A DNA stretch of 64,000 bases from Bradyrhizobium semiaridum (GTDB taxonomy: Bacteria > Pseudomonadota > Alphaproteobacteria > Rhizobiales > Xanthobacteraceae). Under the pieces are notes generated by a model that saw only the letters and a list, made by a program, of their open reading frames with translations, was not told where the DNA came from and did not search any database. Position numbers and translations under genes: made by a program. The stretch covers positions 1-64,000 of the forward strand of contig NZ_JAGKJJ010000025.1 in NCBI RefSeq assembly GCF_020329505.1, written 5' to 3'. Every line of letters begins with the position of its first letter. Within the stretch, counting starts at the first letter, position 1. This document shows positions 32,068 to 40,013 of this stretch, piece by piece.

Positions 32068-32811
32068 ATGACAGCCACAGCCAAGACCATCACCCGCTCA
32101 CCCGGCGGCGTCCAGGCCCGCGTCGACGCCCTCGATTGGGACCAGATCACGGCCGATCTCGACGCGCAGGGCTGCGCCGTTCTTCCCGGCCTGTTGACGC
32201 CGCAGGAATGCGACGCGATCGCCGCGCGCTATCCCGACGACAGCCAGTTCCGCAGCAAGGTCGTGATGGGCCGCCACGGTTTCGGCCGCGGCGAGTACAA
32301 GTACTTCTCCTATCCGCTGCCGGATCTGCTCGCCGAACTGCGGCCGGCGCTGTACGCGCATCTCGCCGCGACGGCCAATCGCTGGAACCAGACGATGGGC
32401 GTCGACATCAGCTATCCCGCATCGCACGCGGCGTTCCTGAAGCGCTGCCATGACGCCGGGCAGACCCGGCCGACCCCGCTGTTGCTGCAATATGGCGAGG
32501 GCGACTACAACTGCCTGCACCAGGACCTCTATGGCGAGCACGTGTTCCCGATCCAGGTCGCGATCCTGCTGTCGCAGCCGGGGCGCGATTTCACCGGCGG
32601 CGAGTTCGTGCTCACCGAGCAGCGGCCGCGAATGCAGTCGCGGCCCGAAGTGGTGCCGCTCACCAAGGGCGACGCGGTGGCGTTTGCCGTGCATCACCGT
32701 CCGGTGCAGGGGACGCGCGGGCCGTATCGTGTCAATCTGCGCCATGGCGTCAGCCGGATCAGGTCCGGCCATCGCCACACCGTCGGTGTGATCTTCCACG
32801 ATGCGAAGTGA
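32068..32811 (+). CDS. 2-oxoglutarate/Fe(II)-dependent oxygenase (COG3826-type)
   Basis: The 247-residue protein has a double-stranded beta-helix with the iron ligands HQD in NCLHQDLYGEHVFPIQV (about residues 151-153) and a distal His in GHRHTVGVIFHDAK or RHGVSRIRSG. The Arg in this C-terminal region is the probable 2-oxoglutarate anchor. LLLQYGEGDYNCLHQD and GRDFTGGEFVLTEQRPR are family-typical. The substrate is unknown. The gene ends immediately before alkB, so a role in alkylation damage repair or tolerance is suggested. The ATG at 32068 is taken; the ATG at 32050 is equally possible, since neither has a good ribosome site. Confidence 0.82.
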   Translation: MTATAKTITRSPGGVQARVDALDWDQITADLDAQGCAVLPGLLTPQECDAIAARYPDDSQFRSKVVMGRHGFGRGEYKYFSYPLPDLLAELRPALYAHLAATANRWNQTMGVDISYPASHAAFLKRCHDAGQTRPTPLLLQYGEGDYNCLHQDLYGEHVFPIQVAILLSQPGRDFTGGEFVLTEQRPRMQSRPEVVPLTKGDAVAFAVHHRPVQGTRGPYRVNLRHGVSRIRSGHRHTVGVIFHDAK

Positions 32812-33471
32812 GTGCAGGTGACCGCTGATCTATTCGAGACCGTCGGCGACGCACGGCCCTCGCGCGAAATCATCGCGGAGGGCGCCGTGCTGCTGCGCGG
32901 CTTTGCCAGGCCGTTCGAGGCGGAGTTGATTCCCGCGTTGCGGATGATCGTGAAACAGTCGCCGTTCCGCCATCTGGTCACGCCGGGCGGCCACAGGATG
33001 TCGGTCGCGATGACCAATTGCGGCAGCCTCGGCTGGGTCTCCGATCCCCGCGGCTATCGCTACGACCCGATCGACCCGAACACGGGACAGCCCTGGCCGG
33101 CGCTGCCGAACGTGTTGCGCAAGCTCGCCGCCAACGCTGCGGCCGAAGGCGGATTTGAGGACTTCGCGCCGGAGGCATGCCTGATCAACCGCTACGTGCC
33201 GGGCGCAAAGCTGTCGCTGCATCAGGACAAGGACGAACTCGATTACGCAGCACCGATCGTCTCGGTGTCGCTCGGGCTGCCGGCAACTTTCCTGTTCGGC
33301 GGCCTGAAGCGCAGCGACACGCCGCGCCGCTACCGGCTCGAGCATGGCGACGTCGCGGTCTGGGGCGGACCGTCACGGCTGTTTTACCACGGCGTCGCGC
33401 CGCTCGCCGATGGTGAGCACGGCGTGCTCGGCCGGCAGCGCATCAACCTGACCTTTCGCAAGGTGCGCTGA
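32812..33471 (+). CDS. alkB: DNA oxidative demethylase AlkB
   Basis: AlkB removes methyl groups from 1-methyladenine and 3-methylcytosine in DNA using Fe(II), O2 and 2-oxoglutarate, releasing formaldehyde. The 219-residue frame starts at a GTG touching the TGA of the preceding oxygenase gene. Iron ligands are in LSLHQDKDELD (HQD at about residues 136-138) and LFYHGVAPL (His near 191); the 2-oxoglutarate-binding RxNxTxR motif appears as RINLTFR at the C-terminus. The damaged-base recognition region MSVAMTNCGSLGWVSD...GYRYDP corresponds to that of Escherichia coli AlkB. No ada gene is next to it. It is convergent, 8 nt apart, with the ThDP pseudogene. Confidence 0.93.
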   Translation: MQVTADLFETVGDARPSREIIAEGAVLLRGFARPFEAELIPALRMIVKQSPFRHLVTPGGHRMSVAMTNCGSLGWVSDPRGYRYDPIDPNTGQPWPALPNVLRKLAANAAAEGGFEDFAPEACLINRYVPGAKLSLHQDKDELDYAAPIVSVSLGLPATFLFGGLKRSDTPRRYRLEHGDVAVWGGPSRLFYHGVAPLADGEHGVLGRQRINLTFRKVR

Positions 33472-33479
33472 GGCGCGCC

Positions 33480-34974
33480 TCAGATGTTCTTCGCGGGATG
33501 GATGAACGCCCAAGGCGAGACCTCGGAACCGGTCGGCACTTCCACCGAGATCAGGTAAGGCCCGCCGTCGGCGAGCGCTTTCTCCAGCATCGGGCGGAAA
33601 TGGTCCGGCGAGGTGACGCGCGCAGCGCCGACGCCGAATGATTCCGCCAGCTTGACGAAGTCAGGATTGACGAGGTCGGAGGCGACCACGCGGCCGTCAA
33701 AGCGCTCCTGCTGGTCGCGGCGCACATTGCCGTAGGCGTTGTTGTTGAACACCAGCGTCACCACGCCGATCTTGAACTGGACGGCGGTGGCGAGCTCCTG
33801 CACGGCGAACATGAAGCCGCCGTCGCCGGTGATCGCGACGACGGGCTTGTCCGGATTGGCGACCTTGGCGCCGAGCGCGGTCGGGAAGCCCGAGCCGAGC
33901 GTGCCCTGATAGCCCGAAGTGACGAAGGTGCGCGGCTGGTAGACCGGGAAGCCATACCAGGAGGCGAAGCCGACCTGCGACAGCTCGTCGGTCACGATGG
34001 CGTTCGCCGGCAGCACCTCGCGCAAAATCTTCAGATAAGCCATCTGCGGCTGGATGCGCTGGATTTCCTGCTCTGCGGCAGCCGTGGCTTCGCGGATCAC
34101 GCTACGCCGGCCGCCTGTCTTGCTGAATCCGGCCTTCTTCACGGCCGCGACGAGATCGGCTGTGCCCGCCCTGGCGTCGGCGACGATTGCGGCGTCACAG
34201 ACCAGCCGGCGCATTTCGACGGGATCGATGTCGATGCGAACCGACTTCAAGCCCGGCGGCTGGTAGGGCCAGCGGAATCCCGACGCGGGCAATTCCATGC
34301 GGGTGCCGATGCCGATCATCAGATCGGTCTTCGGCCAGAGCTTGTAGGCCGCGGCTCGGCGCATTGCTGGCCTTGATCAGATCGGCGGCCGCCTTGATGC
34401 GGTCGGGATCGGGCTGCGGCGCCGGCAACGGCTCGAACGGCTTTGCCGGCGCGACCTGGGCGCGCTGGGTGAACACGTCCCACGGCATCTCCAGCGACGC
34501 GGGGCCGCGCCGGCCCGACAGCATCTCCTGGAACGCGCGCGACACCATCGCGGGCGCGCTGTCGGGATATTCGATCCGGTCGGCCCACTTCACGAAGGTG
34601 CGCAAGGTCGCGAGCTGGTCCGGCATCTCGTGCAGATGGCCGCGGCCCTTGCCGAGGAACGGCGTCGGCACCTGGCCGGTCAGGCACAGCACCGGCTCGT
34701 TGCAGCCGAACGCGGTGAGCAGCGCCGCCGAGGCGTTGAGCACGCCGGGGCCGGGCACCACGCTGAACACGCCGGGCCGGCCGCTGGAGCGCGCATAGCC
34801 GAACGCCATGTAGCCGCAGGCCTGCTCGTGCCGTGCGCCGATCACCTTGAGCTGCGCCTGGTGGAACGCATCGAACAGGCCGTAGATCTGCGCGCCGGGC
34901 AGGCCGAACACGGTGTCGACACCGTGGGCGACGAGGCCGTTGACGATCGCTTCGCCGCCGGATGTTGAGGTCAT
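33480..34974 (-). pseudogene. Thiamine-diphosphate enzyme (acetolactate-synthase-like) with internal deletion and frameshift
   Basis: The N-terminal PYR domain starts at the ATG at 34974 and has the catalytic Glu in ARHEQACGYMAFGYAR near residue 44. It runs intact to DLIKASNA (about 34370). The next homologous block, AAYKLWPKTDLMIGIGTRM, is in another frame at about 34355. Relatives carry roughly 50 residues between them, the start of the central nucleotide-binding-like domain (PMIFVGGGA...). The rest, including the ThDP motif GDGGFMFAVQE...NNNAYG and the end at 33480, is intact. Removal of about 50 codons plus a frame change is not a simple sequencing error. It sits 25 nt downstream of the FAH gene in the hpa region. 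Confidence 0.85.
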
Positions 34975-34999
34975 GGCACGGTCCACTTGCTTTGAGAGG

Positions 35000-35872
35000 T
35001 TAGCTGGCTTCGTCGACGACGCCGTTGCGCAAGATGCCCACGCCCTCGGCTTCGACCTCGACGACATCGCCCGGTTTCAGATAGCGCGGCGGATCGAACC
35101 GCGCACCTGCGCCGGTCGGCGTGCCCGTCACGATGACGTCACCGGGAATCAGCGTTGTGAAGGTGGAAATGTAGTTGATGAGATAGCGGAAGCCGAAGAT
35201 CAGCCGCGAGGTGCGGTCGTCCTGCCTGATCTCGCCGTTGACGCGGGTGGTCAGGCGGATATCGGCGATCTGCGCCTCATCGGTGTACGGCACGATCCAC
35301 GGGCCGAGGCTGCCGGTGGAATCGAAATTCTTGCCCTGGGTGACATTGAATTTGGCATGGCGCACCCAGTCCCGGATGGTGCCCTCGTTGCACAGCGTGA
35401 TCGCGGCGATGTGATCGAGCGCGGCACTTTCCGGAATGTGCCGCCCGGCCTTGCCGATCACCAGCACCAGCTCGCCTTCATAGTCGAGCTGCGGCGAGAT
35501 GCGCGGCCGCACCACCGGCGTGTCGTGGCCGACGAACGAGCGCGGCACGCGGAGGAACATGCTGGGATATTTCGGCGCGTCCGAGCCGTCCTTGTACTCG
35601 GCATTGCGATCCGGATAGTTGACGCCGATGCAGATGACCTTCTCCGGCGAGGGGATCGGCGGCTGCCAGGCGACCGCGTCGAGCGCGTGGTCGGGCGTGC
35701 GCTTTGCGGCGTCCTCCGCGAGCTTTTGCAGCGCGCCGGCCGCGATCGCCTCGCGCAGGGTCGGGTAATCCTTGGCAAACCGTGACGAGAGATCGACGAT
35801 GCCGGCGTCGGTGACGGCGCCATAGCTGGCGACGCCGTTCACGGAATAGGTGGCGAGGCGGAGAGTGGGCAT
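35000..35872 (-). CDS. Fumarylacetoacetate hydrolase (FAH) family protein, possible HpaG-type enzyme
   Basis: The 290-residue start at 35872 (MPTLRLATYSVNG) gives normal single-domain length. VICIGVNYPDRNAEY near residue 76, the metal-binding Glu pair in LDYEGELVLVIGKAG near 124-138, the third acidic ligand in FNVTQGKNFDSTGSLGPWIV near 171-190, and PGDVIVTGTPTGAG near 240 are the FAH/HpaG core. In the homoprotocatechuate pathway, HpaG decarboxylates and isomerises the carboxymethyl-muconate intermediate. E. coli HpaG has two tandem FAH domains, whereas this protein has one. Location beside hpaD-H makes that role likely but not proven. Confidence 0.82.
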   Translation of the reverse strand: MPTLRLATYSVNGVASYGAVTDAGIVDLSSRFAKDYPTLREAIAAGALQKLAEDAAKRTPDHALDAVAWQPPIPSPEKVICIGVNYPDRNAEYKDGSDAPKYPSMFLRVPRSFVGHDTPVVRPRISPQLDYEGELVLVIGKAGRHIPESAALDHIAAITLCNEGTIRDWVRHAKFNVTQGKNFDSTGSLGPWIVPYTDEAQIADIRLTTRVNGEIRQDDRTSRLIFGFRYLINYISTFTTLIPGDVIVTGTPTGAGARFDPPRYLKPGDVVEVEAEGVGILRNGVVDEAS

Positions 35873-35892
35873 GGGCGGTCCAATTTTTTGAT

Positions 35893-36010
35893 GTCGTCCC
35901 GGCGAAGGCCGGGACCCATACTCCGCGGCCATCGGAAGGGGCACGCGGCCAGACATTGTTTCGACGACTCGATTCGGTGGTTATGGGTCCGGCCTTCGCC
36001 GGCACGACGG
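35893..36010. repeat. Palindromic intergenic repeat, family C copy 3
   Basis: GTCGTCCCGGCGAAGGCCGGGACCCATA is mirrored by GGTTATGGGTCCGGCCTTCGCCGGCACGACGG, with a variable 50-nt centre. It occupies the gap between hpaD and the FAH gene, both on the minus strand. Confidence 0.82.
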
Positions 36011-36029
36011 GTGGATGGTGTTTCGCGAA

Positions 36030-37013
36030 CTAGTCCGCAACCAGCACGTCGGCGACGAAGCGCGGCTCACGCACCGCCTGGCCGGCGAAGGGCGAGCCCT
36101 CCTCGAACCAGGAGCGCGGCGCCGGTGCGCCCCACAGCGTCTGGCGGCGCGGATCGCGCAGCGACCAGCGCAGCGGCTCGTGGTCGTGGTCGCCGGTGAA
36201 GTAATCGCTGGTGTAGAGCTCGATGCGGTGGCCGTCGGGATCGCGGATGTAGAGGAAGAACGCGTTGGAGATGCCGTGCCGGCCGGGGCCGCGCTCGATG
36301 TTCTTCAGGAAGCCGCTTGACGCCATCACGTCGCAGAGATGCACGATGTTCATCGCGGTCGGCACCCAATAGGCGATGTGGTGCAGCCGCGGCCCCTTGC
36401 CGTTGGTGATGGCGAAGTCGTGGACATTGCCCTTGCGGTGCATCCAGGCCGCGGCGATGCGGCCGTTGTCGCCGTCTTCCTCGGCATATTCGGTGAGGCG
36501 GAAGCCGAGCCGGGCGTAGAAGTCGACGGTGTCCTGCACCTCGGCGGCGAACACGTTGAAATGGTCGAGCCGCTGCGGGTGGCAGCCCTTGTAGAGGTCG
36601 TAGCGCCGGAGCAGATGCGGGCGCTTCTCCATCGTGGCATAGAGCTCGATCTGGAAACCGAAGGGGTCGGTGAACTGCAGGGTGCGGCCCTGGAACGGCT
36701 GCTCGACGAAGGCGTAGGCAATGCCGTTCTCGGAGAAGAAGGACGCGGCCTTGTCGAGGTCGCCGTCATTGCCGACCTTGAAGCCGAGCCGGTTGCAGGC
36801 GGCTTTCGCCGCCTTGCGCAGTACGACGGAGTGATGCTGGTGCTCCTCGCTGGCGCGCAAGTAAGCCGAGTTGTGGTCGCGGTCCTCGACATGGAGGCCG
36901 ACGGTCTTCTCGTAGAACGCGGCGCTCTTGTCGAGGTCCGTGACGTCGAGCACGGCGTGGCTGCAGCGGATGATGTTGAACGGCGGATCGAAGACGTGCG
37001 TCGGAACGGGCAT
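36030..37013 (-). CDS. hpaD: 3,4-dihydroxyphenylacetate 2,3-dioxygenase (homoprotocatechuate extradiol dioxygenase)
   Basis: It cleaves the ring of homoprotocatechuate beside the hydroxyls with O2 and Fe(II) or Mn(II), giving 5-carboxymethyl-2-hydroxymuconate semialdehyde. The 327-residue protein has two VOC modules. Likely metal ligands are His151 (RLDHFNVFAAE), His211 or 212 (RLHHIAYWV) and Glu265 (HRIELYTSDYFTGD), matching the His-His-Glu facial triad of type I extradiol enzymes. The C-terminal lid TLWGAPAPRSWFEEGSPF is characteristic of the homoprotocatechuate subgroup. It is followed by the FAH gene and preceded by hpaE, with palindromic repeats in both gaps. Confidence 0.93.
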   Translation of the reverse strand: MPVPTHVFDPPFNIIRCSHAVLDVTDLDKSAAFYEKTVGLHVEDRDHNSAYLRASEEHQHHSVVLRKAAKAACNRLGFKVGNDGDLDKAASFFSENGIAYAFVEQPFQGRTLQFTDPFGFQIELYATMEKRPHLLRRYDLYKGCHPQRLDHFNVFAAEVQDTVDFYARLGFRLTEYAEEDGDNGRIAAAWMHRKGNVHDFAITNGKGPRLHHIAYWVPTAMNIVHLCDVMASSGFLKNIERGPGRHGISNAFFLYIRDPDGHRIELYTSDYFTGDHDHEPLRWSLRDPRRQTLWGAPAPRSWFEEGSPFAGQAVREPRFVADVLVAD

Positions 37014-37031
37014 GGTGTTTCCCCTCTCAAT

Positions 37032-37129
37032 CGTAATTCCGGGGCGCGCAGCGAACCCGGAATCTCGAGATTCCAAAATTCGCAAATTGCGAATTGGGGT
37101 TCGGTCCTGCGGACCGCCCCGGAATGACG
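37032..37129. repeat. Palindromic intergenic repeat, family B copy 2
   Basis: CGTAATTCCGGGGCGCGCAGCG... is mirrored by ...CGGACCGCCCCGGAATGACG. The centre holds nested small palindromes, AATCTCGAGATT and AATTCGCAAATTGCGAATT. It ends 7 nt before the hpaE stop. Confidence 0.8.
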
Positions 37130-37136
37130 GTGATTG

Positions 37137-38678
37137 TTACATTCCCAGTTTCTGGATCTTGTGCGTCCCGCGTGCGAGCGAGACGTGCTTGGTTTCCATG
37201 TAGAAGTCGAACGAGTAGTCGCCGCCGTCGCGGCCGATGCCGGACGCCTTCATGCCGCCGAACGGCGTCGGCAGATGGCGGACATTTTCGGAGTTGAGCC
37301 AGATCATGCCGGCCTCCAGCGCGTCGGCGACGCGCAGCGCGCGGCCCATGTCGCCGGTCCAGACATAGCCGGTCAGTCCGTAATTCACGCCATTGGCGAT
37401 CTCGATCGCGTCTTGCTCGTCGCGGAACGGGATCACGGTCAGGAACGGACCGAACACCTCTTCCTGCGCGACGCGCATCTTTGCATTCGCGCCGGTGACC
37501 AGCGTCGGTTGCACGTAGTGCCCACCGCCGGGGCCGTCATGCGGCTTGCCGCCGACCGCGATGGTGGCGCCGTCCTGCTTCGCGACGTCGAAATAGCTGC
37601 ACACCTTGGCGAGGTGACGCTCATGGATCAGCGGCCCGATCTCGGTCGCGGGATCGAGGGGATGGCCGACCTTGAGCGCTTTCACCCGCGCCGTCAGCTT
37701 CGCGATGAAGCTGTCGGCGATGCTCTGCTGGACCAGGAGGCGGCTCGACGAGGTGCAGCGCTCGCCGTTGAGCGAGTAGATCATGAACACGACGGCATCG
37801 AGCGCGCGGTCGAGGTCGGCGTCATCGAACACGATCACCGGGTTCTTGCCGCCGAGCTCGAAATGCACGCGCTTCAGCGTCGGCGCGCCCTGCGCCATGA
37901 TCGCCGATCCCGTCGCGCTCTCGCCGACGAAGCCGATCGCCTTGATGGCGGGATGCTGGGTCAGCGCCTTGCCGGCGTCCTCGCCGAAACCGTGCACGGT
38001 GTTGAACACGCCGTCGGGAATGCCGGCCTGCTTTGCCAGCTTGACCAGCAGGTCGGCCGTCACCGGCGACCATTCGGCCGGCTTGTGCACCACGGTGCAG
38101 CCAGCGGCCAGCGCCGGGGCGATCTTCCAGGTCGAGAGCATGAACGGCGTGTTCCATGGCGTGATCACGCCGACCGGGCCGATCGGCACGCGGGTGGAGA
38201 TGTTCCAGTGCTCTTCGCTCGGCGTGTTGAGGCCGTCGCGCGCCTCCGCGCATTTGTCGGCGAAGAAGCGGAAATTCTCCGCAGCGCGGATCGCGGCCTT
38301 GGCCATGAAGCGGTGCGCCTGGCCGGTGTCGATGCATTCGAGCACCGCGATGTCGTCGGCGCGATCCTCGATCGCATCGGCGACGCTGTGCAGCAGCTTG
38401 CGGCGCTTTGCGGCCGGCAAGTCGCGCCAGCTCTTGAAAGCGCGCGCGGCCGCGGCCGCAGCGCGGTCGATATCCTCGGCATTGCCGCGTGCCACCGTCG
38501 CCAGCACGCTGCCGTCGATCGGCGACTTCGTCTCGAAGGTCTGGCCCGAGGCCGACGGCACGACCTTGCCGTCGATCACATGTCCGATGCCTTCCGCCTT
38601 CAATTTTGCGAGGAGGGGGCGGGCGCGGTCGCGGTTGGCCTGGAACACGTCGGCAGATGTCGGGCTGGCTTTATCCAT
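37137..38678 (-). CDS. hpaE: 5-carboxymethyl-2-hydroxymuconate semialdehyde dehydrogenase
   Basis: This NAD-dependent aldehyde dehydrogenase oxidises the ring-cleavage product of HpaD to 5-carboxymethyl-2-hydroxymuconate. The 513 residues show PVGVITPWNTPFMLSTWKIA (near 167-187), KPAEWSP near 199, the catalytic Glu274 in FELGGKNP and the nucleophile Cys308 in NGERCTSSSR, as well as EEVFGPFLTVIPF near 410. GGAG is 8-11 nt upstream of the ATG at 38678. That ATG lies inside the 3' end of hpaF (8-nt overlap), so the two are translationally coupled. Length is about 20 residues over the usual 488-490, owing to an N-terminal extension. Confidence 0.94.
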   Translation of the reverse strand: MDKASPTSADVFQANRDRARPLLAKLKAEGIGHVIDGKVVPSASGQTFETKSPIDGSVLATVARGNAEDIDRAAAAAARAFKSWRDLPAAKRRKLLHSVADAIEDRADDIAVLECIDTGQAHRFMAKAAIRAAENFRFFADKCAEARDGLNTPSEEHWNISTRVPIGPVGVITPWNTPFMLSTWKIAPALAAGCTVVHKPAEWSPVTADLLVKLAKQAGIPDGVFNTVHGFGEDAGKALTQHPAIKAIGFVGESATGSAIMAQGAPTLKRVHFELGGKNPVIVFDDADLDRALDAVVFMIYSLNGERCTSSSRLLVQQSIADSFIAKLTARVKALKVGHPLDPATEIGPLIHERHLAKVCSYFDVAKQDGATIAVGGKPHDGPGGGHYVQPTLVTGANAKMRVAQEEVFGPFLTVIPFRDEQDAIEIANGVNYGLTGYVWTGDMGRALRVADALEAGMIWLNSENVRHLPTPFGGMKASGIGRDGGDYSFDFYMETKHVSLARGTHKIQKLGM

Positions 38679-39069
38679 TGACCGTCTCCACTTTCAGCGC
38701 CTCGTGGATGTTGTTGCGCTTCCAGCTCGTGTCCTTGTCGTTGATCTGCATGTCGAACGACAGCGCGAACTTGCTGCTGGCGAACACCGGATCGAGGTGC
38801 GCCGACAGCTTCTTGAAGATATGCTCGCCGGCCGTCTTGCGGGTGGCGAGATCGCGGCCTTCGCCGAGCCGCAGCACCATATCGAGGAAGCCGTAATTGG
38901 TTCTGCCGTCAGCGATCGCGTAATGCTCGCATCTGACGGCGCGGACGCGGATGCCGCCGAGCGGAAAGATGCCGGTCTCGACCGCGGCCGTGCGGACCAC
39001 CTCGACGGTCTTGCCCATATCGACGAGGCCGTCGAGATTGGCGGAATATTCGAGCGTGAAGTGCGGCAT
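38671..39069 (-). CDS. hpaF: 5-carboxymethyl-2-hydroxymuconate delta-isomerase
   Basis: A 132-residue member of the tautomerase superfamily that converts 5-carboxymethyl-2-hydroxymuconate to its 2-oxo form. Pro2 (MPHFTLEYSANL) is the expected catalytic N-terminal proline after removal of Met. IRVRAVRCEHYAIADG near residues 40-55 and FLDMVLRLGEGRDLATRK near 61-78 are the CHMI family motifs, and SFDMQINDKDTSWKRNNIH closes the fold. AGGAG lies 7-11 nt before the ATG. It lies between hpaH (27 nt upstream) and hpaE (overlapping). Confidence 0.93.
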   Translation of the reverse strand: MPHFTLEYSANLDGLVDMGKTVEVVRTAAVETGIFPLGGIRVRAVRCEHYAIADGRTNYGFLDMVLRLGEGRDLATRKTAGEHIFKKLSAHLDPVFASSKFALSFDMQINDKDTSWKRNNIHEALKVETVNG

Positions 39070-39096
39070 GCGGCTCTCCTGCTGATATCGGGGCGG

Positions 39097-39903
39097 TCAG
39101 GCGAAATAGCAGCTTACGGAACCGTATGGTCCGTAGTCGGCCTGGATCGTGTCGCCCTTGCGCGTCTCGATCGGGCGGATGAAGGAGCCTGCCAGCACCA
39201 CCTGGCCGGCCTCCAGCGCCAGCCCGTTCGGCGCGATCTTGTTGGCGAGCCACGCCACCGCGGTCGCCGGATGATTCAACACGCCGGCGGCCAATCCGGT
39301 TTCCTCGAGCTGGCCGTTGCGGAAGCACAGCGCGCCGATCCAGCGCAGGTCGGCGTCCAGTGGGCGGATCGGCCGGCCGCCGAGCACGATGCCGGCATTG
39401 GCGGCGTTGTCGGCGATGGTGTCGAAGATTTTTCGGGTCGCCTTAGTCTCGGGATCGACGCGCTCGACCCGCGTGTCGAGAATTTCCAGCGCCGGCACCA
39501 CGAAGTCAGTGGCGTTGAGCACGTCGAACAGCGTGCAATTCGGCCCCGCGAGGCGGTGCTTCATCACGAAGGCGAGCTCGGCCTCGACGCGGGTTGCGAT
39601 GAAGCGATCAGTCGGCACCAGCCCGCCATCGGCGAAGAACATGTCGTCGAGCAGGATTCCGGAATCCGGCTCGTCGATGTTGAGCGCGCTCTGCATCGCC
39701 TTCGAGGTCAGGCCGATCTTGTGGCCCTTCACCACGCGGCCCTGCGCGACCTTCATCTCGACCCAGGCCTTCTGAATCGCGTAGGCATCCTCAAGCGTAA
39801 TGCCGGGATATTCCAGCGAGAGCTGGCGGATCTGCTTGCGGGTCTTTTCCGCCTGGTCGAGCCTGGCTGCGGCAGTGCGGATGTCGTCCTTGGAGAGGGC
39901 CAT
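39097..39903 (-). CDS. hpaH: 2-oxo-hept-3-ene-1,7-dioate hydratase
   Basis: A 268-residue cytoplasmic Mg2+-dependent hydratase that adds water to 2-oxohept-3-enedioate, giving the substrate for the HpaI aldolase. GHKIGLTSKAMQSALNIDEPD near residues 60-80 and the metal-binding VEAELAFVMKH near 106 are conserved. DFVVPALEILDTRV near 131 and GFVLAGSF-like VVLAGSFIRPI near 235 are shared with the FAH-fold hydratases MhpD and HpaH. It is the promoter-proximal gene of the minus-strand hpa set and is divergent from hpaR across 110 bp that contain two dyads. No HpaI gene is adjacent; the nearest family member is at 47752. Confidence 0.92.
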   Translation of the reverse strand: MALSKDDIRTAAARLDQAEKTRKQIRQLSLEYPGITLEDAYAIQKAWVEMKVAQGRVVKGHKIGLTSKAMQSALNIDEPDSGILLDDMFFADGGLVPTDRFIATRVEAELAFVMKHRLAGPNCTLFDVLNATDFVVPALEILDTRVERVDPETKATRKIFDTIADNAANAGIVLGGRPIRPLDADLRWIGALCFRNGQLEETGLAAGVLNHPATAVAWLANKIAPNGLALEAGQVVLAGSFIRPIETRKGDTIQADYGPYGSVSCYFA

Positions 39904-39936
39904 GCGTGCTACACAAAATTGGATGCCGGAAGATGA

Positions 39937-39948
39937 TTAACATGTTAA
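39937..39948. promoter_or_regulatory. Candidate HpaR operator 1
   Basis: TTAACATGTTAA is a perfect 12-bp palindrome, 34 nt upstream of hpaH and 65 nt upstream of hpaR. MarR proteins such as HpaR bind AT-rich palindromes of this size between divergent promoters. Confidence 0.5.
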
Positions 39949-39969
39949 GTAGATTCCCGCAAACTGAAT

Positions 39970-39986
39970 CGCTGCATGTTGCAGCG
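39970..39986. promoter_or_regulatory. Candidate HpaR operator 2
   Basis: CGCTGCA-TGT-TGCAGCG is a perfect 7+3+7 dyad, 33 bp from the first palindrome centre to centre-plus-two and 27 nt before the hpaR start. It could serve HpaR or a second regulator; its sequence differs from operator 1 except for the central ATGTT. Confidence 0.4.
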
Positions 39987-40013
39987 CAAAAGTTTGTCGC
40001 AGTGGATTGAAGC

